A DNA stretch of 64,000 nt from Flavobacteriaceae bacterium YJPT1-3 (GCA_029866965.1 CP123444.1:248001-312000); one strand, 5' to 3'. Positions 1 to 8,352 are shown, counted from the first letter of the stretch. Made by a program: numbers and translations. Notes: generated from the sequence alone by a model not told the origin.

Positions 1-537
1 TTCTTTGAGTCGGCCGGAAATGGCGTTAAGTATGTATTCCAAAGGCACACCACCCCCTCCAAACTGCATTTGGTACCGTCGAACTTCCGGTGGCCGGTAT
101 TCAGCCACCCGTCCCGGCAGGCCCAAATCAGAACCGACGATAGGCTGAGTAAGGGGAGCCACTCCAAAATCGTCCTCTAAATTTCCGGTTAGCGGTGAAT
201 CCCGCACCGTGACCGTAGCCAATTCATTCACTTTGGGAACTAAATAAAAGTCCAACTGACCCCGATCGTATAGACTGCGGGTGATCGGAATGGTTTCTCG
301 CTCGTATTCTACCGACGAGATCATCAGGGTATCGCCCACACGAACCGGGATCCTGAAAACACCATCAGTACCTGTGGTCGTCCCTTTACCCAACTGAAGA
401 TTAACCACATTAAGTCCGCTTTTGTCTACGGTATCGTTCAGCACCCTACCTTGAAATAAAACACGCTCCTGCGCCCCCAAGATTCCGGTTAGTGCTAACA
501 GGAACAAAAACAAGATTCCCCTTTTAATCCTTTCCAC
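1..537 (-). CDS. Carboxypeptidase-regulatory-like domain protein, 3' end outside window
   Basis: This is a 179-codon open frame on the minus strand that runs off the left edge. It starts at a GTG at 535-537 and overlaps the last 14 bases of the upstream gene. The N-terminus is a signal peptide (charged start, then a hydrophobic run ending near GAQERV). After it comes a beta-sandwich repeat typical of the CarboxypepD_reg-like family, followed by a region with DLGLPG and GGVPLEYILN. The two genes immediately upstream have the same plan, so this is the third member of a tandem paralogue set. No enzyme motif is visible. Such proteins are usually exported to the periplasm or outer membrane in Bacteroidota; their function is unknown. 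The C-terminus is missing, so a longer protein is possible. Confidence 0.7.
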   Translation of the reverse strand, partial: MERIKRGILFLFLLALTGILGAQERVLFQGRVLNDTVDKSGLNVVNLQLGKGTTTGTDGVFRIPVRVGDTLMISSVEYERETIPITRSLYDRGQLDFYLVPKVNELATVTVRDSPLTGNLEDDFGVAPLTQPIVGSDLGLPGRVAEYRPPEVRRYQMQFGGGGVPLEYILNAISGRLKE

Positions 538-1303
538 CTAACTGATTTTGATAAACAAGCGCCTTTTCATTGAAGACGTCTAAAACGAGCGCATGGTTGC
601 CTGATTGGTAGTTCTTTTGAATATCGCTGGTCTCCATACAGTAGTAGAGAAAGTCGTCGATTTTCTCCATGGGTATGTGATAGCGCTCCAAAAACAGCGT
701 GGATCCGTACGTTTGGGCCATAGCCACTGCATCTGCATTTTCCTGCTCCCATTGTCGTTTCGTATGGAGGTTTTTATAATACCCACCCAGGTTTTTATAA
801 AGTGCCTCCACATCGATACCAAATCCTAAGCCCACAAATTTCACCGTTTTATGCAGAGGGATGATCTTCTCGGCATGTACCCCCTGAAACCCGGGGATAC
901 CCAAATCGTAGTAATTGATGGACGGGGCTATGGCGATCTTTGAAAGATCTCGTTCCAGGCTTCCGCTCAAAGGATTACCCAGGCGCACCTCTCCCAACTT
1001 ATTGCGGTATTCCTGAAGGGTGACGATGAATTCCTCTTGAAAATGATCAGGAGTTACAATGAGGGCATCCAATTGGTACTGTACTGCAGAAAAAACCAGA
1101 GTATCTCCGGGTTTAGCCACAATTTCAAAGGCCCCCTCCTGATCGGCAATGGTATAGCGGTTGGCTGTTCTATTAATAATATGAACGCCTTCGGCAGCTT
1201 CTCCATTGGCAAACGACCCTTGTAGTGGACTACGTTGTGCCAGGACGCACAACGGCATCAACAACAATAGGACTACCCATTTAATTCTTGGAACGCGACG
1301 CAT
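524..1303 (-). CDS. Carboxypeptidase-regulatory-like domain protein, paralogue 2
   Basis: A 259-residue exported protein. Residues 1-23 form a signal peptide ending VLAQ. Residues about 27-95 form a CarboxypepD_reg-like beta sandwich with the typical GAFEI and GDTLVFSAVQY signatures. The C-terminal part contains DLGIPGFQG, then a helical region with IPMEKIDDFLYY. That helix matches IPMDEINQFIFY in the upstream paralogue, which is the best internal evidence that the genes arose by duplication. The ATG at 1301-1303 lies inside the end of the upstream gene (23-base overlap), and the 3' end overlaps the next gene by 14 bases, so all three are probably translated from one mRNA. No catalytic residues are visible and the function is unknown. 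Confidence 0.75.
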   Translation of the reverse strand: MRRVPRIKWVVLLLLMPLCVLAQRSPLQGSFANGEAAEGVHIINRTANRYTIADQEGAFEIVAKPGDTLVFSAVQYQLDALIVTPDHFQEEFIVTLQEYRNKLGEVRLGNPLSGSLERDLSKIAIAPSINYYDLGIPGFQGVHAEKIIPLHKTVKFVGLGFGIDVEALYKNLGGYYKNLHTKRQWEQENADAVAMAQTYGSTLFLERYHIPMEKIDDFLYYCMETSDIQKNYQSGNHALVLDVFNEKALVYQNQLGGKD

Positions 1304-2075
1304 AGGATTTACTGGTATCCATCAAAAATTCGATCAGGTCTAATTCTCGACCTTTTTTGAGCATCTCAGACTCTAGGCCGTGCTGTTCTGCATAGAAAAT
1401 AAACTGATTGATCTCGTCCATGGGAATATCGAAATTACGCTGGAAGAATACGTCGTCGTACATGGTCCGTAATTCGGCGTCAATATTGGGCAACACTACG
1501 GACTCCTCCACATCGTAGGGACGCTTTTTGACGATGGCCTTGAAAATATTGACAAAATTGATCCCATCGGTGAGTTGTGCACGAGTTATCCCAAGGTTTT
1601 CTACTTCTGATTGAGCGTCAGGAGCGATCACATATTGATTTTCAATACTGGCTACCGAGGAGGTCAAACGCGCATCCGGAGTATCTTGAGTGTTCACCCG
1701 ACTCACATCAACTGTTATATTTCCGGACAGATCATAGGGTCTTACCACCACAGCGTCCATCACATTGACTGTTTCACTCAAGGATAAGGTCATACTGAGG
1801 GTTTTCATGATTCCCTCGTCCACAATGACGATGATATCATTAAATTGCAAGGAGTTAAAAAGCAATCGATCGTTCTTTTTTACCGCAATGGTGAATTCGC
1901 CCTCACTATTGGTAATGGTCCCAATATTGCTGGTCGTATTATAGACCGTAATGCCTTCAGGATCGTCTTCTTCAGGAACGATGATCTGACCCTTCACTTT
2001 AATTCTGAAATCTTGCTGAGCATACAAGGTTCCGCTCAATACAAGCAATACACACAGGAGTAATGTTCTTTTCAT
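1281..2075 (-). CDS. Carboxypeptidase-regulatory-like domain protein, paralogue 1
   Basis: A 264-residue exported protein and the first gene of the tandem overlapping triplet. I chose the ATG at 2073-2075 rather than the in-frame TTG nine bases upstream, because the ATG gives a clean signal peptide (MKRTLLLC to YAQQ). A CarboxypepD_reg-like domain follows at about residues 25-100, with GEFTIAV and NDRLLFNSLQF signatures. The C-terminal part includes NFVNIFKAIVKKRP and the helix IPMDEINQFIFY shared with the next gene. The domain fold is recognised from the pattern of the family. The biological role of stand-alone members is not known, and no enzyme motif is seen. Confidence 0.75.
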   Translation of the reverse strand: MKRTLLLCVLLVLSGTLYAQQDFRIKVKGQIIVPEEDDPEGITVYNTTSNIGTITNSEGEFTIAVKKNDRLLFNSLQFNDIIVIVDEGIMKTLSMTLSLSETVNVMDAVVVRPYDLSGNITVDVSRVNTQDTPDARLTSSVASIENQYVIAPDAQSEVENLGITRAQLTDGINFVNIFKAIVKKRPYDVEESVVLPNIDAELRTMYDDVFFQRNFDIPMDEINQFIFYAEQHGLESEMLKKGRELDLIEFLMDTSKSYASRSKN

Positions 2076-2234
2076 AGCACTCAATTTTTGACTAATTAAC
2101 CGTTTTTTGACGGGTCTGATCGTCAGCCCCTCGGTAAACTTTTGTTAATTCTGATCTTATTAAAGATACGCAACCTCAACGAATTGCATCAAGCGGAGTC
2201 CTTGCTTTTCTCAAAAAATACCGACTTTTATCCT

Positions 2235-2936
2235 ATGAAAAACTTAATACTGGCGAGTACTTCTACCCTGCATCAAGGCCAATACCTGTCCTATTTATTG
2301 ACAGCGCTAGAGTCGCTTTTCGCGAAAGCCAACTCTGTTTTATTCATTCCTTTCGCCCGGCCCGGAGGTATCTCGCATGAGGCCTATACGCAATTGGCAA
2401 GAAAAGGTCTTACACCCTTGAATAAAAAGGTCGTTGGACTGCACGACTTTGAGGATAAGGTAGCTGCTCTGGAAGAAGCCGAAGCCATTATTACGGGCGG
2501 GGGGAATACCTTCGTCCTGGTAAACACCATGTACCAGTATGGTATTATGGAAACCCTACGCCAACAATTGCATCAGGGCACGCCCTACCTGGGGACCAGC
2601 GCGGGAAGCAATCTGGCCGGATTGACCATGCAAACCACCAATGACATGCCCATAGTTTATCCGCCTTCCTTTAAAACCCTGGGTATGGTACCCTTCAATA
2701 TCAATGCTCATTATCTGGATCCACAACCCAACAGTACGCATATGGGCGAAACCCGTCAAACGCGGATAAAAGAATTTCACGCCTTTAATGCCATTCCCGT
2801 CGTAGGTTTACGTGAAGGCAGCTGGATACAGGTACAGGAAGAGCAGTCGAAACTTATGGGCCCCCACAGCGCCCGCATTTTTCAACGTGATCAAGAAGCC
2901 TTTGAATTAGCCTCCGGAGACCTGCTCTTGCTCTAA
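2235..2936 (+). CDS. pepE: Dipeptidase E (peptidase family S51)
   Basis: A 233-residue cytoplasmic serine peptidase that cleaves N-terminal Asp-Xaa dipeptides. The ATG at 2235 is preferred over the open frame from 2142 because it gives the family start (MKNLILASTS) and the family length (E. coli PepE is 229 aa). The nucleophile is Ser122 in GTSAGSNLAG, with Asp137 and His159 at the spacing of the E. coli triad (120/135/157). ITGGGNTF is another family signature. The stop codon interlocks by four bases with that of the convergent acetyltransferase gene. A copy of the iterated palindrome lies at 2318-2327 and encodes FAKA. Confidence 0.9.
   Translation: MKNLILASTSTLHQGQYLSYLLTALESLFAKANSVLFIPFARPGGISHEAYTQLARKGLTPLNKKVVGLHDFEDKVAALEEAEAIITGGGNTFVLVNTMYQYGIMETLRQQLHQGTPYLGTSAGSNLAGLTMQTTNDMPIVYPPSFKTLGMVPFNINAHYLDPQPNSTHMGETRQTRIKEFHAFNAIPVVGLREGSWIQVQEEQSKLMGPHSARIFQRDQEAFELASGDLLLL
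2318..2327. repeat. Iterated palindrome TTTCGCGAAA, copy 1
   Basis: Lies in pepE, read as F-A-K-A. Flanked by AGAGT (2309-2313) and ACTCT (2332-2336), forming a longer inverted repeat. Confidence 0.85.
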
Positions 2937-3361
2937 AGTTTTTTTAAAAAATGATAGCCCAGGATATCGTAGCCTTCATTGAGGTAAAACTTGTGTGAGG
3001 GATAATTGCTTACATAGCTATTGAGCTCTGAAGTCTCACAGCCTTTTCCCCGGGCGTAGGTGTAGATCCATTGAAACACCTGCTTTCCCAACCCCTTACC
3101 TCGATGAGCGTCACTGATGTAGACATGATCCGGCTCACAGGATTTACCGGCATAATGCCGGGTCATAAACCACAGTCCGAAGACCCCCACCAGCTGCTCT
3201 TCCCAATAAATGCCAAAGGATTCATAGTTCTGATTAAGCATTTCGCGAAAGCGTGCCTCCAGGAGCGCGTCGCTGATCTTATGCCCCATCAATTGCTGAA
3301 CCAAAGGTAAAGTGGCGCTAAGGTCTTCTTCATAAACCCGCTTAATGGATAAGGAACTCAT
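2933..3361 (-). CDS. GNAT family N-acetyltransferase
   Basis: A 142-residue single-domain GNAT enzyme. The ATG at 3359-3361 (MSSLSIKR) is preferred to the longer open frame because a TAnnTTTG promoter motif sits just upstream at 3386-3393. The acetyl-CoA pyrophosphate loop is visible as HRGKGLGKQVFQW in the second half, followed by the usual C-terminal strand with SNYPSHKFYLNEGY. The substrate is unknown. It is the first of three neighbouring GNAT genes and the only one on the minus strand. The palindrome copy at 3241-3250 encodes FRE here. Confidence 0.85.
   Translation of the reverse strand: MSSLSIKRVYEEDLSATLPLVQQLMGHKISDALLEARFREMLNQNYESFGIYWEEQLVGVFGLWFMTRHYAGKSCEPDHVYISDAHRGKGLGKQVFQWIYTYARGKGCETSELNSYVSNYPSHKFYLNEGYDILGYHFLKKL
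3241..3250. repeat. Iterated palindrome TTTCGCGAAA, copy 2
   Basis: Lies in the minus-strand GNAT gene, read as F-R-E. Confidence 0.85.
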
Positions 3362-3385
3362 ACCAAAATGTTTTAATTTTAAGAT

Positions 3386-3393
3386 CAAATGTA
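3386..3393 (-). promoter_or_regulatory. Putative -7 promoter element for the GNAT gene
   Basis: Read on the minus strand this is TACATTTG, matching the Bacteroidota -7 consensus TAnnTTTG. It lies 25 bases upstream of the ATG at 3361. The -33 element is not clear. Confidence 0.45.
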
Positions 3394-3399
3394 GGTAAA

Positions 3400-3681
3400 A
3401 TGCACATTGAACATAAGCAAAACGACCGTCGCGGACTCTTTTTTATCGAGGGAGATCAGGGAATTATTTCTCAACTTACGTATGACAAAAAAGGAGATCA
3501 TTTGGTGATTGACCATACTGAAACCATTCGACCCGAGGAAAGCAAGGGCTACGCCAGTAAACTGGTTAAACACGTCGTAGACTATGCCCGGGAACATAAT
3601 TTTACCATTGATCCGCTCTGTCCGTTTGCCGAAGTGCAGTTTGATCAAAATCCTTCCTACGCTGATGTCCGGGCTTCATGA
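3400..3681 (+). CDS. Small GNAT-like acetyltransferase (YjdJ/NATD1 type)
   Basis: A 93-residue protein with the compact GNAT fold of the YjdJ/NATD1 group. These keep the acetyl-CoA binding core (GYASKLVKHVVDYAREH, preceded by TETIRPEESK) and end in a DPLCPFAEVQF-type strand. The early region GLFFIEG..ISQLTYDKKGDHLVIDHTE follows the family pattern. The substrate is unknown. The stop codon overlaps the start of the next GNAT gene in an ATGA arrangement, so the two are probably translationally coupled. Confidence 0.8.
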   Translation: MHIEHKQNDRRGLFFIEGDQGIISQLTYDKKGDHLVIDHTETIRPEESKGYASKLVKHVVDYAREHNFTIDPLCPFAEVQFDQNPSYADVRAS

Positions 3682-4619
3682 GTAGCCCACTTCTTGAAAC
3701 CGAACGTACCTATCTCAGGCCGTTCCGTCCGGAAGATGCTGACGGCCTCTTTGAACTCCATCAGGCGGAAGAAATAAGTCGCTTTACGAAAGATCGCCCA
3801 TTTCCTGATCGGGAAGCTGCTCTCGAGTTCATCACCCACTATGACCATTACCAGAAATACGGACTGGGCCGCTGGGCAGTTATCCATAAAGGAAATGAAG
3901 AATTCCTGGGTTGGTGCGGCTTGCATTACGATCCTGGCTCTCGAAAAATTGATCTGGGCTATCGCTTGATCAAACGCTTTTGGGGACAGGGATTGGCGAG
4001 TGAAACCGCCAGAGCAGTCCTTGATCATGCTTTTGACCAGATGCATTATCCAGTCTTGTGGGCCCACGCCCATGTCGATAATGTAGCCTCTCAGCGCATA
4101 TTGGAAAAACTTGGATTCCAAAAGAAGATGCAGCGGTCTGATGAGGGTGTACCCATCTTCACCTACCGTATAGCCAATCCCGATTATGCCTTTAAACGGA
4201 TCAGCGCTTTAGAGACCTATCCCGTACGCCATCCCGTCTTGCGAGAGGGCCAACCGTACGAAAAAGCACGAATGGAAGCTGATGACCTGGACACGACCAC
4301 GCATTACGGAGCCTATTATCAGGATCAGTTGGTGGGAGTGGCCACCCTGATGTTGGACACCCATCCTGATTTTAAGGGGGAACAATGCCGCTTGCGCGGC
4401 ATGGCCGTACTGCCCGAATTTCGTAAAAGAGGCATCGCTGAAATGCTGCTTCAGCTTGGTATAGAGGACTATGTGCAGAAAGGCTGCGATCTGTTGTGGT
4501 TTAATGCGCGCATAGGAGCAGTTTCCTTTTATCAAAAGTTAAGCTTTGAAATTCATGGTGAACTTTTTGATATTCCCGATATTGGAGCACATTATGTCAT
4601 GAAAAAAACGATCCCTTGA
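3678..4619 (+). CDS. Tandem-GNAT fusion acetyltransferase
   Basis: A 313-residue protein built of two acetyltransferase domains. Residues about 1-170 are RimJ/RimL-like: LLETERTYLRPFRPEDADGLF at the start, GWCGLHYDP in the middle, and RFWGQGLASETARAV as the CoA loop. Residues about 175-313 are a second, differently patterned GNAT domain with VATLML, RLRGMAVLPEFRKRGIAEMLL as its CoA loop, and FYQKLSFEIHGELF at the end. The first half resembles enzymes acting on N-terminal amino acids of ribosomal proteins; the second resembles generic GNATs that acetylate small molecules. It overlaps its upstream neighbour by four bases (ATGA) and its downstream neighbour by four bases, indicating an operon. 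Actual substrates are unknown. Confidence 0.85.
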   Translation: MSSPLLETERTYLRPFRPEDADGLFELHQAEEISRFTKDRPFPDREAALEFITHYDHYQKYGLGRWAVIHKGNEEFLGWCGLHYDPGSRKIDLGYRLIKRFWGQGLASETARAVLDHAFDQMHYPVLWAHAHVDNVASQRILEKLGFQKKMQRSDEGVPIFTYRIANPDYAFKRISALETYPVRHPVLREGQPYEKARMEADDLDTTTHYGAYYQDQLVGVATLMLDTHPDFKGEQCRLRGMAVLPEFRKRGIAEMLLQLGIEDYVQKGCDLLWFNARIGAVSFYQKLSFEIHGELFDIPDIGAHYVMKKTIP

Positions 4620-5344
4620 AAACTTATGTTTCCCTTCACTTCTTCATCGCATTACTAATCACCATGAACTCGATGTACGCGCAACAAGCTTCGGAATTAC
4701 CCCCGGAAGTGGAGCTCTACGGGCAGGGCGATCCGGATTTGACCTCAGGTGATGGCTATCGATTAAGGCCGGAAGCTGCTGTTGCTTTTGAACAAATGAA
4801 AGCCGCTGCTTTGAAGGACAGCATCCGTATTCAGGTGGTCTCTAGTTTTCGGGATTACGCCCATCAGAACCGAATCTGGGAGCGTAAATACAAGCGCTTT
4901 CGCGAAAGCGGACTCCGTCCGCAGGAAAGTATAGAAAAGATCATTGAATACTCGACCATCCCGGGCACCTCAAGACACCACTGGGGCACTGATATTGATC
5001 TGATCGACGGGAATGCAGACACCACTGGTGACGTATTGGTTCCTTCCAAATTCCACGGAAAAGGTCCCTTTTGCAAATTCTTGGAATGGATGAAAAAGCA
5101 CAGTGAAGAATACGGATTCTATTTGGTGTATACCGACAATTATAACCGCAAAGGCTTCCATTATGAGCCCTGGCATTATAGTTATAGACCCTTGTCTAAG
5201 CCGTATTTAGACGCATATAAAAAATTGGACCTTCTGCAAAAACTGGAAGAAGCAGAATTGATGGGCAGCGAACATTTCACCCAGGAATTTATGAAGCGGT
5301 ATATCGAGCAGAACATCCTGAATATCAACCCTGATCTTCTGTAA
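4616..5344 (+). CDS. D-alanyl-D-alanine carboxypeptidase family protein (M15B)
   Basis: A 242-residue exported zinc peptidase of the LAS/VanY type, expected to trim peptidoglycan stem peptides in the periplasm. The TTG start at 4616 overlaps the preceding stop and is the only choice that keeps a complete signal peptide (hydrophobic to MYAQQ). The zinc motif SRHHWGTDID begins at Ser119, with His121 and Asp128 as ligands. The downstream HYEPWHY supplies the catalytic Glu and third His. The palindrome copy at 4898-4907 encodes RFRES between helices just before the catalytic motif. Confidence 0.85.
   Translation: MKTYVSLHFFIALLITMNSMYAQQASELPPEVELYGQGDPDLTSGDGYRLRPEAAVAFEQMKAAALKDSIRIQVVSSFRDYAHQNRIWERKYKRFRESGLRPQESIEKIIEYSTIPGTSRHHWGTDIDLIDGNADTTGDVLVPSKFHGKGPFCKFLEWMKKHSEEYGFYLVYTDNYNRKGFHYEPWHYSYRPLSKPYLDAYKKLDLLQKLEEAELMGSEHFTQEFMKRYIEQNILNINPDLL
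4896..4909. repeat. Iterated palindrome GCTTTCGCGAAAGC, copy 3
   Basis: In the D-Ala-D-Ala carboxypeptidase gene, read as R-F-R-E-S; the flanks extend it to a 16-base palindrome. Confidence 0.85.
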
Positions 5345-5407
5345 ATCGAGGGTAGTTAAGCAAAGCCAATCTTTTGTAACTTTAGAAAGCACTAACACTG
5401 TTTCATC

Positions 5408-6172
5408 ATGCGTAGAGGAGGTATTAAGATCAAATTGCTTTTGGGGGTCGCCATCATCGCATTCGCTTTAATCCGCAACTGTGCCCAAAAAGAGGAAAAT
5501 CCCTATACGGGCAAGGTTCAGGCCATCAACATGACCCCGGAACAGGAAATTGCCATCGGACTTCAGTACGCTCCGGAAATGGCCGAGCAGCACGGAGGCC
5601 TTCACCCAGACCAACGATTGCAAGCTTTTGTGGATCAGGTGGGCGCCAAGTTGGTTGATCATACTGTGGCGCGTGAATCACCCTATGAATACAATTTTCA
5701 CCTCCTTCAGGACGAAGAAACCGTCAACGCCTTTGCCTTACCCGGCGGTCAGATCTTCATCACCTATGCTCTGCTCTCCCGACTCGAAAACGAAGATCAG
5801 TTGGCCGGCGTGCTTGGTCATGAAATTGGCCATGTTTTAGGCAAACACTCGGCCGAACGTGTGGCTGAAAGCGAAAAATGGCAAACCATCACCATGGGCG
5901 CCGAAATGGGGGCGGGTGCCGGAGCCGTAGCCGGAGGGATTGGTCAGAATATCTTGTTGGGGAATGGACGGGAGGATGAATTGGAAAGTGACGAACTGGG
6001 AGTGCGCTTTATGATCAAAGCGGGTTACGATCCGGAAGCATTGATCGAGGTGATGCGCATTTTAAAAGAAGCCGGCGGATCCAGTCGCGTACCTGAATTT
6101 CAAAGCACGCATCCCGATCCTGACAATCGTATCGAAAAGATCAGAGAGGCGATTGCACGGTATGGAGGCTAA
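5408..6172 (+). CDS. M48 family metalloprotease
   Basis: A 254-residue membrane-anchored or exported zinc protease. The HExxH motif is HEIGH at residues 138-142, inside LAGVLGHEIGHVLGKHSAER, and the third ligand comes from the downstream EDELESDELG segment. The N-terminus has a hydrophobic segment ending IRNC. The Asn just before the Cys does not fit a lipobox, so a signal anchor is more likely than a lipoprotein. FQSTHPDPDNRI near the C-terminus is typical of the YggG/LoiP-like group, which degrades misfolded envelope proteins. A loose promoter match (TAACTTTAG) lies around 5377-5385. Confidence 0.85.
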   Translation: MRRGGIKIKLLLGVAIIAFALIRNCAQKEENPYTGKVQAINMTPEQEIAIGLQYAPEMAEQHGGLHPDQRLQAFVDQVGAKLVDHTVARESPYEYNFHLLQDEETVNAFALPGGQIFITYALLSRLENEDQLAGVLGHEIGHVLGKHSAERVAESEKWQTITMGAEMGAGAGAVAGGIGQNILLGNGREDELESDELGVRFMIKAGYDPEALIEVMRILKEAGGSSRVPEFQSTHPDPDNRIEKIREAIARYGG

Positions 6173-6198
6173 ATCGTTTTCGTTAAACATCCGCTAAG

Positions 6199-6222
6199 AA
6201 TCCCGCTGCCGCGGGATTTTGT
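6199..6222 (+). terminator. Rho-independent terminator after the M48 protease gene
   Basis: AATCCCGC at 6199-6206 pairs with GCGGGATT at 6211-6218 around the loop TGCC, followed by a T-rich tract. The same stem sequence with loop AGTT recurs after pnp. Confidence 0.75.
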
Positions 6223-6225
6223 GTT

Positions 6226-6233
6226 TATCTTTG
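6226..6233 (+). promoter_or_regulatory. Putative -7 promoter element of gpmI
   Basis: TATCTTTG fits TAnnTTTG and lies 17 bases upstream of the gpmI ATG, directly after the preceding terminator. Confidence 0.55.
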
Positions 6234-6249
6234 AAGCAAACCTAATTCC

Positions 6250-7770
6250 ATGAACAATAAAGTCATTTTAATGATTTTAGACGGTTGGGGAATCGCCCCG
6301 GACAAGACCGTATCTGCGGTGGACCTGGCCGATACTCCATTCATCGACTCGCTCTATAAAAAATATCCGAATGCCACCCTACTCACCCATGGGGAGAACG
6401 TTGGGCTTCCCGAAGGCCAAATGGGAAACAGCGAGGTAGGCCATATGAACCTAGGCGCCGGACGCATCGTCTATCAGGACCTGGCCAAGATCAATCGTGC
6501 GGTTCAACAGGACTCCCTTAAAGACGAACCGGTACTACAAGAAGCCTTTGACTACGCTAAAGAAAACAACAAAGCCGTCCATCTTCTGGGTCTATTGTCA
6601 GACGGCGGCGTGCATAGTCATATCGATCATCTTAAAGGACTCATCAAATCCACCGATCAGGCCGGACTGGAGCAGGTGTACATTCACGCCTTTACGGATG
6701 GCCGCGATGTAGACCCGAAGTCGGGTAAAGGCTTTGTGGAAGATATTTCCGCTTTCGCGAAAGCTCACAAAGCTCAGCTCGCGTCTATCGTAGGGCGTTA
6801 CTACGCTATGGATCGGGACAATCGCTGGGAGCGCGTCAAAAAAGCGTACGACCTTATTGTCCATGGAAAGGGGAAACATACCGAAGATCCTTTGAAGGTG
6901 ATGCAAGACAGCTACGAGGCAGGAATCACTGATGAGTTTATCGAGCCCATCGTGATCATCAAAAATGAACAGCCGGTAGCCCAGCTGCAGCAAGACGATG
7001 TGGTGATCTTTTTTAATTTCAGAACGGATCGCGGTCGTGAACTCACCCAAATGCTCAGTCAGCGAGACTTTCCGGAGCAAAACACCAAAAAACTCGACCT
7101 CCACTACGTCACCATGACCAACTATGACGACACCTTTGAAAACGTTCATGTGGTCTATGGAAAAGACAACTTACGCGATACTTTAGGCGAGGTCTTGTCC
7201 AAAGCGAGTAAAAAACAGATCCGTATCGCAGAGACGGAAAAATATCCTCACGTGACCTTTTTCTTCAACGGAGGACAGGAAGTCCCCTTTGAAGGCGAGT
7301 CCCGTATCATGTGCAAGTCTCCTCAAGTGGCTACTTACGATCTGCAACCGGAAATGAGCGCTTATGAAGTGCGCGATAAGATCACTGCAGCCCTGAAAGA
7401 AGAAGAAGCTGATTTTGTTTGCCTCAATTTTGCCAATCCGGATATGGTAGGGCATACCGGGATCATGGAAGCAGCCATCAAAGCCTGCGAAACCGTGGAT
7501 GCCTGTGCTAAGGCGGTGGTAGAAACCGGCCTGGAGCACGGCTATTCCACCATCATTATCGCCGATCACGGAAATTCGGAGACCATGGTCAATCCGGACG
7601 GCAGTCCAAATACCGCCCATACCGTAAATCCGGTGCCCATCATCCTGGTTGATCCGGACCGTAAAAAAATAAATTCCGGAATCCTGGCCAATGTAGCGCC
7701 TACCCTGCTAGACATGCTGGGCGTAGATCAACCGGAAGCCATGACTGAACACTCTCTAATCACAGAATAA
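6250..7770 (+). CDS. gpmI: 2,3-bisphosphoglycerate-independent phosphoglycerate mutase
   Basis: A 506-residue cytosolic glycolytic/gluconeogenic enzyme interconverting 3- and 2-phosphoglycerate. Alkaline-phosphatase-superfamily metal motifs are complete: LMILDGWGIAPD at residue 7 onward (Asp11), phosphoserine nucleophile Ser61 in MGNSEVGH, GLLSDGGVHSH, DGRDVDP, FFNFRTDRGREL, NFANPDMVGHTG and IIIADHGNSE. The length is normal for the family. It is followed nine bases later by a thioredoxin-like lipoprotein gene. A palindrome copy at 6753-6762 encodes FAKA in the FAKAHKAQ segment. Confidence 0.97.
   Translation: MNNKVILMILDGWGIAPDKTVSAVDLADTPFIDSLYKKYPNATLLTHGENVGLPEGQMGNSEVGHMNLGAGRIVYQDLAKINRAVQQDSLKDEPVLQEAFDYAKENNKAVHLLGLLSDGGVHSHIDHLKGLIKSTDQAGLEQVYIHAFTDGRDVDPKSGKGFVEDISAFAKAHKAQLASIVGRYYAMDRDNRWERVKKAYDLIVHGKGKHTEDPLKVMQDSYEAGITDEFIEPIVIIKNEQPVAQLQQDDVVIFFNFRTDRGRELTQMLSQRDFPEQNTKKLDLHYVTMTNYDDTFENVHVVYGKDNLRDTLGEVLSKASKKQIRIAETEKYPHVTFFFNGGQEVPFEGESRIMCKSPQVATYDLQPEMSAYEVRDKITAALKEEEADFVCLNFANPDMVGHTGIMEAAIKACETVDACAKAVVETGLEHGYSTIIIADHGNSETMVNPDGSPNTAHTVNPVPIILVDPDRKKINSGILANVAPTLLDMLGVDQPEAMTEHSLITE
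6751..6764. repeat. Iterated palindrome GCTTTCGCGAAAGC, copy 4
   Basis: In gpmI, read as A-F-A-K-A. Confidence 0.85.
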
Positions 7771-7779
7771 ATCAAAACC

Positions 7780-8352
7780 ATGCATACTTATAAAACCCTC
7801 GCCCTATTCTTCTTACTCTTGGCCTTGACCCCTTTGAGCAGTTGTAAAAATGACACCAAAACTGTGGAAGAAAGCCAGGAAACAGGGGAAAAAGAAGTAG
7901 AAATGGAAGAGGAAGAGATCCTGCTTGGGTTACAATCCAGACAAGCCCTGGAACAAGCTCCGTATAACTCTTGGTTTACTGAGAATTACGAAGACTACGA
8001 GCTCGATCAGGAACTCCTTCCTGATCTGGAGCAAGCCCTGCAAGGCGTAGAGATCACCCTCTTTATGGGTACCTGGTGCAGTGACAGTCAGCGAGAAGTA
8101 CCTCGATTCTATAAAATTCTGGATGCGGCCAACTACGATGCAGATCAGATCCGCCTCATCACCGTAACCGAAGAAAAAGATACACCAGCAGGCTATGAAG
8201 ACGGGTTGAACATCACCAATGTGCCCACCATGATCTTCACCAAGGAGGGTGAAGAACTGGGGCGTATTGTAGAATATCCGGTTGAATCCCTGGAAAAAGA
8301 CATGCTCAAGATCCTCACCGGGGCGCCTTATGAGCACGCTTACGCGGAATAA
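7780..8352 (+). CDS. Thioredoxin-like lipoprotein with a monothiol CSDS site
   Basis: A 190-residue probable lipoprotein (lipobox LSSC, Cys22) with an acidic linker (residues 28-50, rich in Glu) and a thioredoxin-fold domain from about residue 55. The active-site region reads MGTWCSDSQREVPRF. The usual CxxC is CSDS (Cys100, Ser103), so only one redox cysteine is present. NVPTMIF supplies the cis-Pro loop. Monothiol sites of this kind often bind or reduce thiols rather than form disulfides, and the partner is unknown. It may share the gpmI transcript, since the gap is nine bases. Confidence 0.8.
   Translation: MHTYKTLALFFLLLALTPLSSCKNDTKTVEESQETGEKEVEMEEEEILLGLQSRQALEQAPYNSWFTENYEDYELDQELLPDLEQALQGVEITLFMGTWCSDSQREVPRFYKILDAANYDADQIRLITVTEEKDTPAGYEDGLNITNVPTMIFTKEGEELGRIVEYPVESLEKDMLKILTGAPYEHAYAE

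Noticed and set aside
2142-2234. Longer N-terminus for pepE
   Set aside because: The extension is hydrophobic but unlike the family; the ATG at 2235 gives normal length and triad spacing.
6598-7149. Long open frame on the minus strand of gpmI (183 codons)
   Set aside because: It lies wholly inside a clear gpmI gene and shows no family pattern; it is a shadow of the real frame.
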